Source of the DNA: Cohnella zeiphila | GTDB taxonomy: Bacteria; Bacillota; Bacilli; Paenibacillales; Paenibacillaceae | Direction: 5' to 3' | Assembly: GCF_014212055.1 (NCBI RefSeq) | Contig: NZ_JACJVO010000056.1 | Location: forward strand, 1-64,000 | Length of the DNA stretch: 64,000 nt | In this document: piece after piece, positions 47,649 to 56,967 of the stretch | How the letters are laid out: every line of letters begins with the position of its first letter | Position numbering within the stretch: the stretch's first letter is position 1 | Notes under the pieces: generated by a model | Seen by the model: only the letters and a program-made list of their open reading frames with translations | The model's database searches: none | Told to the model about the DNA's origin: nothing | Translations under genes and position numbers: made by a program

Positions 47649-47880
47649 GCGATGATTTCGATCGCTTCCTCGAACCCGTTTTGCTTTTGTGATGTTTTGC
47701 ATCGCATCCGGGGCTCATGCCGCCTGCTCACTCGCTCCTTGCGATGATTTGCATCGAAAGCGAAGCCTTACGCCGCCTCTCTCCGCGCTATCGTGCGACG
47801 ATACGATGATTTACATCGCATCCGGGGCTCATGCCGCCTGCTCACTCGTTCCTTGCGATGATTTGCATCGCAAACGGATG
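47649..47880. repeat. Tandem palindromic repeat array downstream of serA
   Basis: The motif GATGATTTGCATCG, palindromic as TGCGATG-ATTTG-CATCGCA, occurs five times with small changes (starts near 47651, 47691, 47743, 47805, 47857). The two units 47691-47756 and 47805-47870 are 63 of 66 bases identical, including CATCCGGGGCTCATGCCGCC. The unit between them is diverged. An open frame across it gives repeated CDDLHRKR, which I take as a by-product of the repeat. Confidence 0.75.
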
Positions 47881-47931
47881 CCCTGGATTCGCTTGCTCTG
47901 AATTTCATATCAATCGTCGGAATACGAAAAG

Positions 47932-47976
47932 CCCGCAAGCGCGCACTTGGAAGGCAAGTGCCGTTTGCGGGTTTTT
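47932..47976 (+). terminator. Terminator of serA (bidirectional)
   Basis: CCCGCAA...TTGCGGG with an inner GCACTTG/CAAGTGC stem is followed by TTTTT on the plus strand. The minus strand reads into CTTTTCG, so it can also stop the convergent sugar operon ending at 48073. Confidence 0.85.
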
Positions 47977-48072
47977 GCATGGCGATGGATTGGGCACGAG
48001 GGTACGTACCTACTATAAGCCAAGTGTCGATGGGGTCGGCCGTGATCAGTCGCGCACAGTACGCCGCATCTT

Positions 48073-49566
48073 CTATCCCAGCGTGTCGATGCGTTTGGCA
48101 GCCGGCAGGCGAGCGAGGAAATCTTCCTCGAACAGCCGCCGGTAGGCAAGATGACGGTCATTGTCGGGCTCATACGAGACAGAATCGGACGCTTTGAGCG
48201 CTCGGGCCGCGGCTTGAAACGAGCCGAAAACGCCGACCGCGACGCCGGCCGTCAGGGCCGCGCCAAGCAGCGTCGCTTCGGCGGCGCCCGGTACCGCGAG
48301 CGGGATGCCGGAGACGTCGGCTTTGATCTGCATCCAGGCGGCGTTCCTCGTTCCGCCTCCGACGACACGCATCCCGGCGGCGGGTCGACCGCCGACACGT
48401 TCGGCTGCCCGGCGCATCAGCTCCAGCTGATAGGCGTTGCCTTCCAGCACGGCTTTCAGCAGATCGCCTTTGCCGTGTCTCGACGTCAGCCCGGCGAACG
48501 AGGCGGTTGCCGTCGGATCCGGATAGGGAGCCCCGCTCCCCGACAAGTAAGGGAAAAACACAATGCCCGTCGGTCCCGGCGAGGTCCTCTCCAGCAGCGC
48601 CATGAGAGCGTCGTAACCGGCACCGTCGTCCGCGATCAAGCCGCGAAGCCATTCGACGGCGCCGCCCGACGAGGAATGGCCGCCCATCCAGAACATCCGG
48701 CCCGGCACCGGGTGAAGCCCGAAAGACAGGCCGGACGCAGCATCGGATTCCCCGAGCTTGCGCTCGGGGAACGTGCCGACGAGCGTCTCCGCCGTTCCCA
48801 TCGAATTGTACGCCCCGTCCTGTTCTTCGCCAAGAACGGCCAGCGAAGCGCAAACATGGTCGTGGCCGGCCAGAGCGACGGTCGTCCCAATGGGCAGGCC
48901 GAGCCGGCCGGCCAGTGCGGCCTCGAGCATGCCGACCGGTTCGCCGGCGGGCAGCACGGGCGGCAGCAGCTTCGGATCGAGGCCGAAATGGCGGAGCAGC
49001 GGCACGTTCCATTCGCGGCGGTCGATCCGATAAGCGAGCGTACGGGCCGCCAGCGTCGGATCTTCGGCGATACGGCCGGTCAATCGATAGGCCAGATAAG
49101 CGGAGACCGACAGCCAGACGGCGCCGGCGAGCGCATCCGGCTGCCTCTCTTGCAGCCACAGCAGCTTGGCCAGCCCCTGCTTGAACGATGGAGCGAGACC
49201 GGATTGGGCGAAGAGCTCCCGCGCGTCGGTCTCTTGCCCGATCCGTTCGGCCTGAGCCGACGCGAACGTCTCGAACCAAGGAAGAACGGGAGTCCGCGCT
49301 CTGCCCGTGCCGCGGTCCAGCAGCAGCCCGCTCTCGGCCATGCTCGTAATGCCGATTGCGCGCACGGCCGCTCCTCCGGCCGCCTCCGCCGCCTCCCGAA
49401 TCAAGTTTGCAGCCGTTTCCCACAGACGCTCAGGCTCGTAGACGACGATGCCGGAAGCTTCCCGAGTCTTCGGATTCGGCCTCGAGACGAGCGACAAGGC
49501 GCCGCCGTCTTCCCGAAACACTCCCGCCTTCAGGTTCGTCGTGCCGATGTCGATGGCGAGCAGCAT
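48073..49566 (-). CDS. FGGY-family carbohydrate kinase
   Basis: A 497-aa sugar kinase of the xylulokinase/gluconokinase family. The ATP-phosphate loop AIDIGTTNLKAG is at residues 4-15, GHDHVC carries the catalytic aspartate, PYLSGSGAPYPDPTA is the second phosphate-binding region and VVGGGTRNAAWM the adenosine loop. The sugar substrate cannot be deduced. It is the last gene of the minus-strand carbohydrate operon and converges with serA. Confidence 0.9.
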   Translation of the reverse strand: MLLAIDIGTTNLKAGVFREDGGALSLVSRPNPKTREASGIVVYEPERLWETAANLIREAAEAAGGAAVRAIGITSMAESGLLLDRGTGRARTPVLPWFETFASAQAERIGQETDARELFAQSGLAPSFKQGLAKLLWLQERQPDALAGAVWLSVSAYLAYRLTGRIAEDPTLAARTLAYRIDRREWNVPLLRHFGLDPKLLPPVLPAGEPVGMLEAALAGRLGLPIGTTVALAGHDHVCASLAVLGEEQDGAYNSMGTAETLVGTFPERKLGESDAASGLSFGLHPVPGRMFWMGGHSSSGGAVEWLRGLIADDGAGYDALMALLERTSPGPTGIVFFPYLSGSGAPYPDPTATASFAGLTSRHGKGDLLKAVLEGNAYQLELMRRAAERVGGRPAAGMRVVGGGTRNAAWMQIKADVSGIPLAVPGAAEATLLGAALTAGVAVGVFGSFQAAARALKASDSVSYEPDNDRHLAYRRLFEEDFLARLPAAKRIDTLG

Positions 49567-49600
49567 GCTTCGATTCCCTTCTTTCCATACGGCGCCAGGA

Positions 49601-51487
49601 TCAACCGGAGAACGCTCCGGCCGTCACGATGCGGTGGTAAGCGCCCCTGCCCAGCGCCCCTTGGGGCATGACCCACGGCGCGTCGTAATAAAGCCGCTCT
49701 TCCTCCAGCTCCTCGATCCGGTCCGCCTCGCCGGACAAGTAATCGCCGATCCGCGCGCGCGCCGTCTCCAGACGGGAGAGCAGCCCGCCGTACCGGATGT
49801 CGATCGCTTCCCATCCGAACGGTTTGTTCTCGCGAAGCCAGTTCTTTCGGTGCAGCTTCCGCAATTCGTCGATGCCGAGGCCGAGCTCGCCCAATTCGCC
49901 GGAGATGGCGGAGAGGCGCTCGCGGTCATCTTCGTCGTAAGCCGATTTGAGCCGGATGCCGATATCGCTTTTCGTCTTCAGCACCTGAGCGAGCTTCTCG
50001 TATTGAACGAACAGAGCGCTCCAAGGGCCGCCGCGGCGCGCCGCCTGGGCCATTTTTTCCGCCAATGCCTCATAGTGTCCGCTCATCGGCAAATCGCGAA
50101 CGTTGACGTCGTAGAGCCCGATCAACACATCCTGCCAAAGAAGGAACTTGGACGGATTGGACTCGTGCATGTTGCCGGCGGAGACTCCGGGCGTCTCGTC
50201 GAATTCGTTCAGCGCCAGGAAATCGGCCAGCTCGGCGGAAGCGCAGAGCTTCAGCCGCCGCTCCAGCTCGGCGCGATCCACCTCGTCCGCGTAGCCGTGC
50301 TCGGCGAACAGCGCGATGCCGGCCAGGCCGGCGAAGACGCTCGTCTCCGCTCCGTTGTCCCCCCACATGGTCGCGAACGCGTCGCGGACGCCTTCGTCTT
50401 TGCAGGCGCGCAGCGCCGCTTCCGTCGTCGCGATCGTTTTGCCGTAATTCGGCGCCAGGCTGCCCCACGTCCAGACGCCGCCGGCGAACACCGGAGCCGA
50501 GCCGAACGCCTGATGCTTGCGGATAAACTCGCGGTAGAACGCCGGATCGTCGTGATAGTAGTCCCAATACACATACTGAACATTCCGGGGCATGGACTCC
50601 ACGACGTCTTGCGGGATTTCCGCGTTCAAATCGTAGTAGCCTCCCGTAGCGGAACCAAGACGGAAATACATGTCGCTCCAAATCATCGGCGACAGCCCGA
50701 ACTCTTCGCAGATGGAGACGACTCGGCGAAGGTGCTCGTTCATGATATCGAATCGTTTGCGGTAGCCGTTGCGGTCGAGATACCGGCCGAGCCCGAGCTG
50801 GTGCGCCTCGTCCATCCCGATATGGATCGCCTTGCTGCGCAGCGGAGAGCTGGCGGCCCGAATCATGTCGCGGATAAAATCGTACGTTTTCTCTTCGCCG
50901 GCGAGAAGAATATCCGGCGTGTCGCGAACGTCCGCCGCATAGTTCCACTTGAGCGCTTCCGTCAGATGGGCGAGCGTCTGGATGCATGGAACGATCTCGA
51001 CGCCGAGCAGAGCCGCGTAATCGTCGCATTCCTTCAGCTCTTCCGCCGTATAACGGCCGCGCATGTAGCCGAAATAAGGGTACCCGGGAACCTCGAACGT
51101 ATCCTCCGTGTACAGCATAAAGCGGTTCAAGCCGAGCAAGGCCATCGTCCGCAGCAGCCGTTTCACCGAATCGGTCTTCAGGACCGCGTTGCGCGAGACG
51201 TCGGCCATAACGCCGTTCGTATCGAAGCGCGGACGCTCGATGCGTTCGAAGTCGTCTTTTTCCCGTCTGAGCTGAACCCACAACCCGAGCGCCCGAAAAA
51301 AGTGAACCGGCTCCTTCCAGCGGATACGTCCCCGGCCGTCCCGGCACGAAGCTTCGATCGTTTCGTCCGTCGAACGTTCGACCGCGATCTCAATGCCATC
51401 GCCGGCGAGCTCGACGCCCAGTTCCTCCGCGAGCAGGCCGATTCCCGCCTCGAAGGCTGCAATGTCACCCGTCAAATGAATTTTCAT
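49601..51487 (-). CDS. GcnA-like beta-N-acetylhexosaminidase (GH20)
   Basis: A 628-aa glycoside hydrolase with a GH20 TIM barrel. HIGMDEAHQLG places the catalytic Asp226-Glu227 pair, and NRFMLYTEDTFEVPGYPYFGYMRGRYT at about 121-147 (shown in part) is typical of the GcnA subgroup. No signal peptide is seen, so it should act in the cytoplasm on imported oligosaccharides, releasing GlcNAc or GalNAc. It is followed by a kinase gene and preceded by a double FAD protein gene. Confidence 0.85.
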   Translation of the reverse strand: MKIHLTGDIAAFEAGIGLLAEELGVELAGDGIEIAVERSTDETIEASCRDGRGRIRWKEPVHFFRALGLWVQLRREKDDFERIERPRFDTNGVMADVSRNAVLKTDSVKRLLRTMALLGLNRFMLYTEDTFEVPGYPYFGYMRGRYTAEELKECDDYAALLGVEIVPCIQTLAHLTEALKWNYAADVRDTPDILLAGEEKTYDFIRDMIRAASSPLRSKAIHIGMDEAHQLGLGRYLDRNGYRKRFDIMNEHLRRVVSICEEFGLSPMIWSDMYFRLGSATGGYYDLNAEIPQDVVESMPRNVQYVYWDYYHDDPAFYREFIRKHQAFGSAPVFAGGVWTWGSLAPNYGKTIATTEAALRACKDEGVRDAFATMWGDNGAETSVFAGLAGIALFAEHGYADEVDRAELERRLKLCASAELADFLALNEFDETPGVSAGNMHESNPSKFLLWQDVLIGLYDVNVRDLPMSGHYEALAEKMAQAARRGGPWSALFVQYEKLAQVLKTKSDIGIRLKSAYDEDDRERLSAISGELGELGLGIDELRKLHRKNWLRENKPFGWEAIDIRYGGLLSRLETARARIGDYLSGEADRIEELEEERLYYDAPWVMPQGALGRGAYHRIVTAGAFSG

Positions 51488-51496
51488 GCTTGTTCC

Positions 51497-54400
51497 TCAT
51501 TTCTTTTCGCAAACTTGTCGCAGCAGCGTCTCGCTGGCCGTCTCGATATCGAGGCGGACGTCGAACGGCCGCAGCCGCAACGTCGATCTCGCCGCGTTCA
51601 GCCATGCGGTCCAAACGTCCGGCTCCTTGGGAAGGCATTCGCCGCTCAGTCTCCGGAGATGCTGCAGCGCCTGCTTGGACAGCAGCGAGCGGACGTCGGA
51701 CAAATACCGGATCAGCACTTCGTATCCTTCCGGACTGCCGCAGCAAGCGAGCGCCCGGCCGATCGCCAGCTCGAGCATCGCCCGGCGCTCCAGGAAATAG
51801 TCCGGCTGATAGCCTTCTCCGGACTGCTGGTCTCTCAGATAGGGAATCCGGCGCAGCTGCTCCAGCACCGGTACGGCATCCGGATCCCCCAGCCGTTCGG
51901 CGCCTTGGCAAACCGCATCCACGTAGTAGAACAGCCCTTTCCACGTGTCCTTGAAATCATCCTCGCTCGGCCGGAGAAGCTCGGCCGCCCGCCGCCAGAC
52001 GGCGATCGCCCGCCGATCCTTGGCCTGCGCCAGGGAGTACAGCAAGTATGCCGCGTCCGGCATCGCTCCATGATCGGGCGGCAGCTGCACGTACATGATG
52101 TCCGCCGTGCGGGGCGGCAGTTCGGCTCCGTTCCATTCGCCCAGGATCGCCTCGACGAGGGCGGGAACGCCGGCGTTCGAGCCTACCATGGCCAGTGCTT
52201 GCGCCAGCCGGATTCGTCTTGTGCCCTCGGAACGGCCTAGCGCCCGCTCGAGGAACGGAACGATGCGCGGACCGACGGAGCAAATCTCGACGAACGGGAT
52301 CGGGCCTTCATAGATTTCGTTCATCCGCATGTTCGAATATTCGTACAGCGGCATGTCCGCTTCGATCGAGTCGACCAGCCGCTCGAGCTCCTCGTCGGTG
52401 TATGCGATCGGGCAAAGCGTCCGATCGGCCGCGTTCCCGGGCAGCAGCCCTTCGGCGGCGAGCCGGCGCTGCAGAGGGGGCAGATCGATGCCGCGCAGCG
52501 ACACGCCCGCGCGGACCGCCTGAACGGCCGCAAGAGCAGCGGCCGCGCCGAGGTTCTCCAGATCGGCCTGCATCCGGATGGCGGGCAGGGCGTCATGCGT
52601 CGCCGAGATCGCCTTGCCGGCCAGAAGAAGGCCTTCCAGTCCTTCGGGCAGCAGCATCCGGTAGGGAATTTCGATCTCCAGATTGGGCGGGATGAGCCCT
52701 ACGTTCACCCAATCCGCGCCGCTGACGCCTTTGACGTCGTGGTTGCTGAAATGAACGTTGATGACGTCCGGCCAGCGGCGCTGCAGCAGCTGGTCCGTCA
52801 GCTTCATGACGACGTCGCCCTTGATATGGCGGCTTTCGCGCGTCGCCACGTAAGCGCCGTGATCGTGGACGTCCGTCCCCCGTCTGCGGCCGGCCAGAAT
52901 GGCTCGCGTATAGTCGAGCGCGTTCGAGACGTCGACCATGCTGGTGAAGTTGTTCTGAATTTTGTTCGGCGCCGTAAACTGGGCGAGCGAATACCACATG
53001 ACGGCGTGGTCCTTCTCGGAGCCATAGACGAACGGAGCCCCGGCGAAGGCCGCCGCGTCGCCGTCGCCTGTCGCGTCTATGGTCGCTTCGGCTGCGATCG
53101 CCACGGGTCCCCATCGCGTCGCCACGACGGCTCCCGCCACCCGATTCCCCCTCATCAGCACGCCGAACGTAATCGCGTTGAGCAGCAAATCCACGCCGCC
53201 GCGCAGCGCTTGTTCGAGCAGGACGTGCATCTTGGCTTCAATGTTCCATTTATGTCCCTTATAATGAAGCTCGCGCTCCAGCGACAAGACCGCTTCCTGA
53301 ATCCGGGCGGCGTATCCGGCCTTGCGTCCGAACCAGTAGCTGTCCACGCCGCCGAACGTGCCGGTCCCGCCCAATCCGGAATTGAGGTCGACAAGCGCCG
53401 TCCGAACGCCTTCGCCGGCCGCCGTGATCGCGGCGCACGCGCCGCTGGAGCCTCCTCCGAGCACGAGCACGTCCACGCTCTCCAGCACCGGCAGCGACGC
53501 GGCGCTCGCCTTTTCCAACGGAAAAACGCCGTCCGCCTCGCCGAGCGAGGGAATTCGAACGACGATGTCCCCGTCCGCTTCGGTTGCGTCGGCCGGCCCC
53601 GGATGCGCACGGTCGGCAGGTGACGAATACGTCCGATCGGCAGGCGACGGATGCGCATCCCGGATCCCTGCTTCAGACTGCCCCGCCGCGGCCGGTTTGG
53701 CCGCTTCTTTCGCCATCTCCCGCCCCAGCCGCTCGCCTAGAGAGGCGGCGCCAAGCGGATCCAACCACTCGCCCGCCGCATCCCGCCGAATCGACCGGAC
53801 GCCGGTCGCGCGAACGGCCGCCTCGCCGGCAAGCTCCTCCTGCGCTTCGCTGATTCCCAAGCCCGCCACATCCAGCGGGAACGGGCCGTACAGCTCGTGC
53901 GAGGAAGCGCTCAGCACCGCTTTGCGGAACGACTCCTCTCGCTGCAGCAACCGGATCGCGAGCCGCATGCTCCGCACGCGGGCTTCGGCTTCCCGATCGC
54001 GATTCGCCGCCAATCCGTTCGCCCCGCTCAGCTCCAGGCCGAACTCGACGTAGACGTGGCCGCGTCCGCGATAGCCTTGACGAAGCCGGACGGCGTTGCC
54101 GGCGACGCCCGCTTCTTCCTCCACCGGAAGCGTTCGCGAATCGCCCGGCTCGAGATCCGCATCGACGCCCGCGAATTCCAGCGTCCGGTAAAACAACGCC
54201 TTCTCTCCGGCGACCCATCCGTTCTCGTCTTCTCCGCCAAGCGCCGCGATGAGCGCCGTCTCCGTCGCGTCGACGACCTGCCGGCAGCGGATCAACTGCC
54301 GCCCGGACTTATTGGCGATGACGATGCCGGTTATCCTGCCGTCCTTCTCTTCCAAGCCGACGGGCAGGGAGGCGTACAGGAACCGGACGCCCGCTTTTTC

Positions 54401-54778
54401 CAGCGCATCTTCGAGAGAGAGCTTCAGCCGGTCCGGATACAGCGGTACGCAATCGCCCCGGGCAAAGTCCGCACCCGATCCGGCGAGCTTCGATTCCGTC
54501 GCTTCCGAGCTTTCCGGCGCTTCCCCCCGGACTTGGGCGTTCAGCACATATTCGATCAGCTCCGGCATAGGCAGACCGTCCGCGGGAAGCTCCAGCCAAG
54601 GCCGCAGCGTCGCCGTCAGCTCCCGGCCCATATAGGTGCGCGGCTCGACGAGCCACACCCGCTGTCCCGACTTCACCAGCCGCAGCGCGCAAGCGATGCC
54701 GGCGAGCGAGCCGCCGGCCACGACCGTATCCGCTTCGCCCAGCACCGGGATTTGGGCGGCTTCGGTGTTCAGACGCAT
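51497..54778 (-). CDS. Tandem FAD-dependent oxidoreductase (two FAD domains plus helical C-terminus)
   Basis: A 1093-aa protein with two FAD_oxidored-type halves in one chain. The first (from about residue 12) has the dinucleotide loop VVAGGSLAGIACAL, where two usual glycines are alanine. The second (from about residue 450) has a canonical LVLGGGSSGACAAI and GLGGTGTFGGVD, then VDATGDGDAA-like ATIDATGDGDAAAFAG. A linker with SPADR-type repeats (PSPADR, SSPADR, PGPAD) joins them. The last ~250 residues look like helical HEAT-type repeats. The start at 54778 has AGGAGG seven bases upstream. The substrate is unknown; the operon suggests a sugar, cyclitol or glycan-derived acid. The first half may be non-catalytic. 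Confidence 0.82.
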   Translation of the reverse strand: MRLNTEAAQIPVLGEADTVVAGGSLAGIACALRLVKSGQRVWLVEPRTYMGRELTATLRPWLELPADGLPMPELIEYVLNAQVRGEAPESSEATESKLAGSGADFARGDCVPLYPDRLKLSLEDALEKAGVRFLYASLPVGLEEKDGRITGIVIANKSGRQLIRCRQVVDATETALIAALGGEDENGWVAGEKALFYRTLEFAGVDADLEPGDSRTLPVEEEAGVAGNAVRLRQGYRGRGHVYVEFGLELSGANGLAANRDREAEARVRSMRLAIRLLQREESFRKAVLSASSHELYGPFPLDVAGLGISEAQEELAGEAAVRATGVRSIRRDAAGEWLDPLGAASLGERLGREMAKEAAKPAAAGQSEAGIRDAHPSPADRTYSSPADRAHPGPADATEADGDIVVRIPSLGEADGVFPLEKASAASLPVLESVDVLVLGGGSSGACAAITAAGEGVRTALVDLNSGLGGTGTFGGVDSYWFGRKAGYAARIQEAVLSLERELHYKGHKWNIEAKMHVLLEQALRGGVDLLLNAITFGVLMRGNRVAGAVVATRWGPVAIAAEATIDATGDGDAAAFAGAPFVYGSEKDHAVMWYSLAQFTAPNKIQNNFTSMVDVSNALDYTRAILAGRRRGTDVHDHGAYVATRESRHIKGDVVMKLTDQLLQRRWPDVINVHFSNHDVKGVSGADWVNVGLIPPNLEIEIPYRMLLPEGLEGLLLAGKAISATHDALPAIRMQADLENLGAAAALAAVQAVRAGVSLRGIDLPPLQRRLAAEGLLPGNAADRTLCPIAYTDEELERLVDSIEADMPLYEYSNMRMNEIYEGPIPFVEICSVGPRIVPFLERALGRSEGTRRIRLAQALAMVGSNAGVPALVEAILGEWNGAELPPRTADIMYVQLPPDHGAMPDAAYLLYSLAQAKDRRAIAVWRRAAELLRPSEDDFKDTWKGLFYYVDAVCQGAERLGDPDAVPVLEQLRRIPYLRDQQSGEGYQPDYFLERRAMLELAIGRALACCGSPEGYEVLIRYLSDVRSLLSKQALQHLRRLSGECLPKEPDVWTAWLNAARSTLRLRPFDVRLDIETASETLLRQVCEKK

Positions 54779-54807
54779 GCGGGTCCCTCCTTCGTGTTCG
54801 ACATGCT

Positions 54808-56934
54808 TCATGCCGTCGCGATCTCGATCCGGACGGGCCCCGCGGCCCCGCGGCAATCCACGGCAAACAAATCTTCTCCCGCCTGCGAGAACGCCGTCTC
54901 TTCCCCGTTCACGTGAACCGAACGAGGCATCGTTCGAGCCGCGAAAACAAACTCGCCGCCTTCGCGAAGAATCGCTTCCGCCGAATGTCCGTTCATCCGA
55001 AAGCTTTGAACCGCCGCGGCGGATACGTATTTGTCCGCGAGACCGACCGGCGTCACCGGCCCCAGATCCGGCACGATCGTATAAAGCGCATAACCGCCTT
55101 CCTCAAGCCGCAGCTCGCGCCGTTCGTCCGCTTGCATGCGCACGCAATCACGGGAGAAATGCTCGTACGCGACGAACGACTCGCCTTTCAGGCCCGGCAC
55201 ATCGCGCGGCCCGATCGTTCCGGCGACCGGCGCGGCGTCCCGGTGAATATGGAACGCGGCCACGACGCCCGCTCCGCCGGCTGTATTCCACAGCTTGAGC
55301 GGTACCGCCGCTTCCGTCGGGTCGATGAGCAGGCAGTCCTCGGTCGGGTTCGCCACCGCGTCGCAGCGGATGATCGTTCCGTCCGCATAGATCAGCGGCA
55401 GCACTTTGGCCGGGTCCGTCCGTCCCGGCGCATCGCTGATATAGACGGGGCCGCCGCTGACCGAGCGCAGGACGGCGTTCTGCACGTCATCGTGATTTTG
55501 CGTCCAGAACATATCCCAGTCGCCCCAATAGAACGCCCCGTGATAGAAAGAGTTGTAGCCGTTCTGCAAGGCGTGTTCGGGGAAGCCCCGCTTTTCCTGC
55601 GGCACGAAATCGTCGCTGCTTCGCGATACGGCCGACTTCGGGCGGTGCCAAATGTTTTCGGCCGCCATGCCCATGCAGTTGATGACCGTGTCGTTGAAAT
55701 GGAGCGCGACCGAAGCTTCCAGCGCCTCGTGCGCCGCAGCCGCCGCCTCGCCCGCCGGGCGCCGTTCCTGCAAGTAGTTGAGCACCGCGCTTTGGCTGTC
55801 CACCTTGACGAAGTCGACGCCCTGACGCCGCAGGAAGCCGTGCCATGCGTGCCAGAAGCCGAAGCCTCTCCCTGCATCGGGATAAGGAATCAAGTTGCCC
55901 CGCGGTACCCGGTAGAGCGAATCGCGGTGCGCATGGGCAATGCCGCTGTTCTCGCGAATGCCGCCCCAATAGCCGGCGATCGTGTGCCACACGCCGACGT
56001 GGCGGATGCCGAAGCGGTCTTTGAGCGCCGATACGGCTCGCTTCAAGCCGCCGGGGAACTTGACGGGGTCGGCTTCGAACGAGACGAGCTCGCCGTCTTC
56101 GACCTGCGACCAGCCGTCGTCGATCATGACCCAGCCGACAGGCAGCCCGAGCTTCTGCAGCTCCTCGGCTTTGGCGAGCAGATCATCTTCGTTCACCTTG
56201 TGATAAAAAGCGTCCCAGCTGCACCAGCCGAGACGGTCCAGGATCTCCGGATACGTCTTGCGCTCGCGCGGCCATGTCGGAAAATCGAGCTCCTTCAGCG
56301 CCGCGCCGACGTTGCCCTCGACGAGCCGGTAAGGATCTTCGCCCGTCGACAGGACGAACGCCAGCGTCTCGCAGCGGGTTCGCCCGCTCTGGTAAGACGA
56401 TACGTGAAGCGCGACCGCGCTCTCCCCGGCGCCCGCGGCTTCCGTGCGGCACTCCGGTCCGACGACCGGAAGCAGATGATAATAGCCGGACGCCGTCTTC
56501 CACAGCACAGATTGGGTCCGGGCGGGCAAGTTCGCCCAATCCTTATCGAAAAAGGGGCGCGTCCACCAGTCTTTATGCTGGTAATTCGCCATCAGCCCGG
56601 AGGCCGGCTCCGACGGGCGCAGCATCACGACAATGCCGCTGCGGGCGGCGAACGCCTTTTGCCGGCCGAAAGCGTTCTCGTTTCGCGCTTCTCCGCTGAC
56701 GAACGCCAGCGCGAACCTCGCATAGCTGCGGAGGTCGAGACGGACGCGAACGGTATCGTCCCCGTTGCGATAATGGAACGACGATTGCCGGTAAGTCCCT
56801 TGGCCGTCCTCTCCGGCGCTATGCTCCGTTCCCGCCGGAGCCAGGTCGACTGCCGACGCTTCCCCATCGAGCCGTGCCGCGACGCCTAACGGTCCGAAGA
56901 TGCCGGACGCTCCCGTTGCCTCAAATTCAAACAT
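54808..56934 (-). CDS. Sip1-related alpha-galactosidase family protein (GH36-like)
   Basis: A 708-aa glycoside hydrolase of the raffinose-synthase/Sip1 group. An N-terminal beta domain is followed by a TIM barrel with RLGWCSWDAFY, VGWVMIDDGW, the nucleophile region DFVKVDSQS and GDWDMFWT. No signal peptide, so it is probably cytosolic and acts on alpha-galactosides. The start at 56934 has GGGGAGG six bases upstream; an in-frame ATG 30 bases earlier spans that site. It lies between a ROK kinase and the double FAD protein. Confidence 0.85.
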   Translation of the reverse strand: MFEFEATGASGIFGPLGVAARLDGEASAVDLAPAGTEHSAGEDGQGTYRQSSFHYRNGDDTVRVRLDLRSYARFALAFVSGEARNENAFGRQKAFAARSGIVVMLRPSEPASGLMANYQHKDWWTRPFFDKDWANLPARTQSVLWKTASGYYHLLPVVGPECRTEAAGAGESAVALHVSSYQSGRTRCETLAFVLSTGEDPYRLVEGNVGAALKELDFPTWPRERKTYPEILDRLGWCSWDAFYHKVNEDDLLAKAEELQKLGLPVGWVMIDDGWSQVEDGELVSFEADPVKFPGGLKRAVSALKDRFGIRHVGVWHTIAGYWGGIRENSGIAHAHRDSLYRVPRGNLIPYPDAGRGFGFWHAWHGFLRRQGVDFVKVDSQSAVLNYLQERRPAGEAAAAAHEALEASVALHFNDTVINCMGMAAENIWHRPKSAVSRSSDDFVPQEKRGFPEHALQNGYNSFYHGAFYWGDWDMFWTQNHDDVQNAVLRSVSGGPVYISDAPGRTDPAKVLPLIYADGTIIRCDAVANPTEDCLLIDPTEAAVPLKLWNTAGGAGVVAAFHIHRDAAPVAGTIGPRDVPGLKGESFVAYEHFSRDCVRMQADERRELRLEEGGYALYTIVPDLGPVTPVGLADKYVSAAAVQSFRMNGHSAEAILREGGEFVFAARTMPRSVHVNGEETAFSQAGEDLFAVDCRGAAGPVRIEIATA

Positions 56935-56967
56935 AACTGGCCTCCCCGAGAATGTATTGGTCAAGCC

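Noticed and set aside
45312-47702. 796-aa minus-strand ORF opposite serA
   Set aside because: It is antisense to the well-conserved serA and has the His/Arg/Asp-rich make-up of a GC-rich shadow frame.
47649-47880. CRISPR array
   Set aside because: The repeated 14-base motif is short and degenerate, and the intervals between motifs are themselves near-identical copies, so they are not independent spacers.
47689-47901. 70-aa plus-strand ORF with repeated CDDLHRKR
   Set aside because: It is created by the tandem DNA repeat, has no ribosome-binding site and its frame is not kept in the diverged unit.
49448-52240. 930-aa plus-strand ORF opposite the GH20 gene
   Set aside because: It is antisense to GH20, FAD and kinase genes with clear motifs; long antisense frames are common in this GC-rich codon usage.
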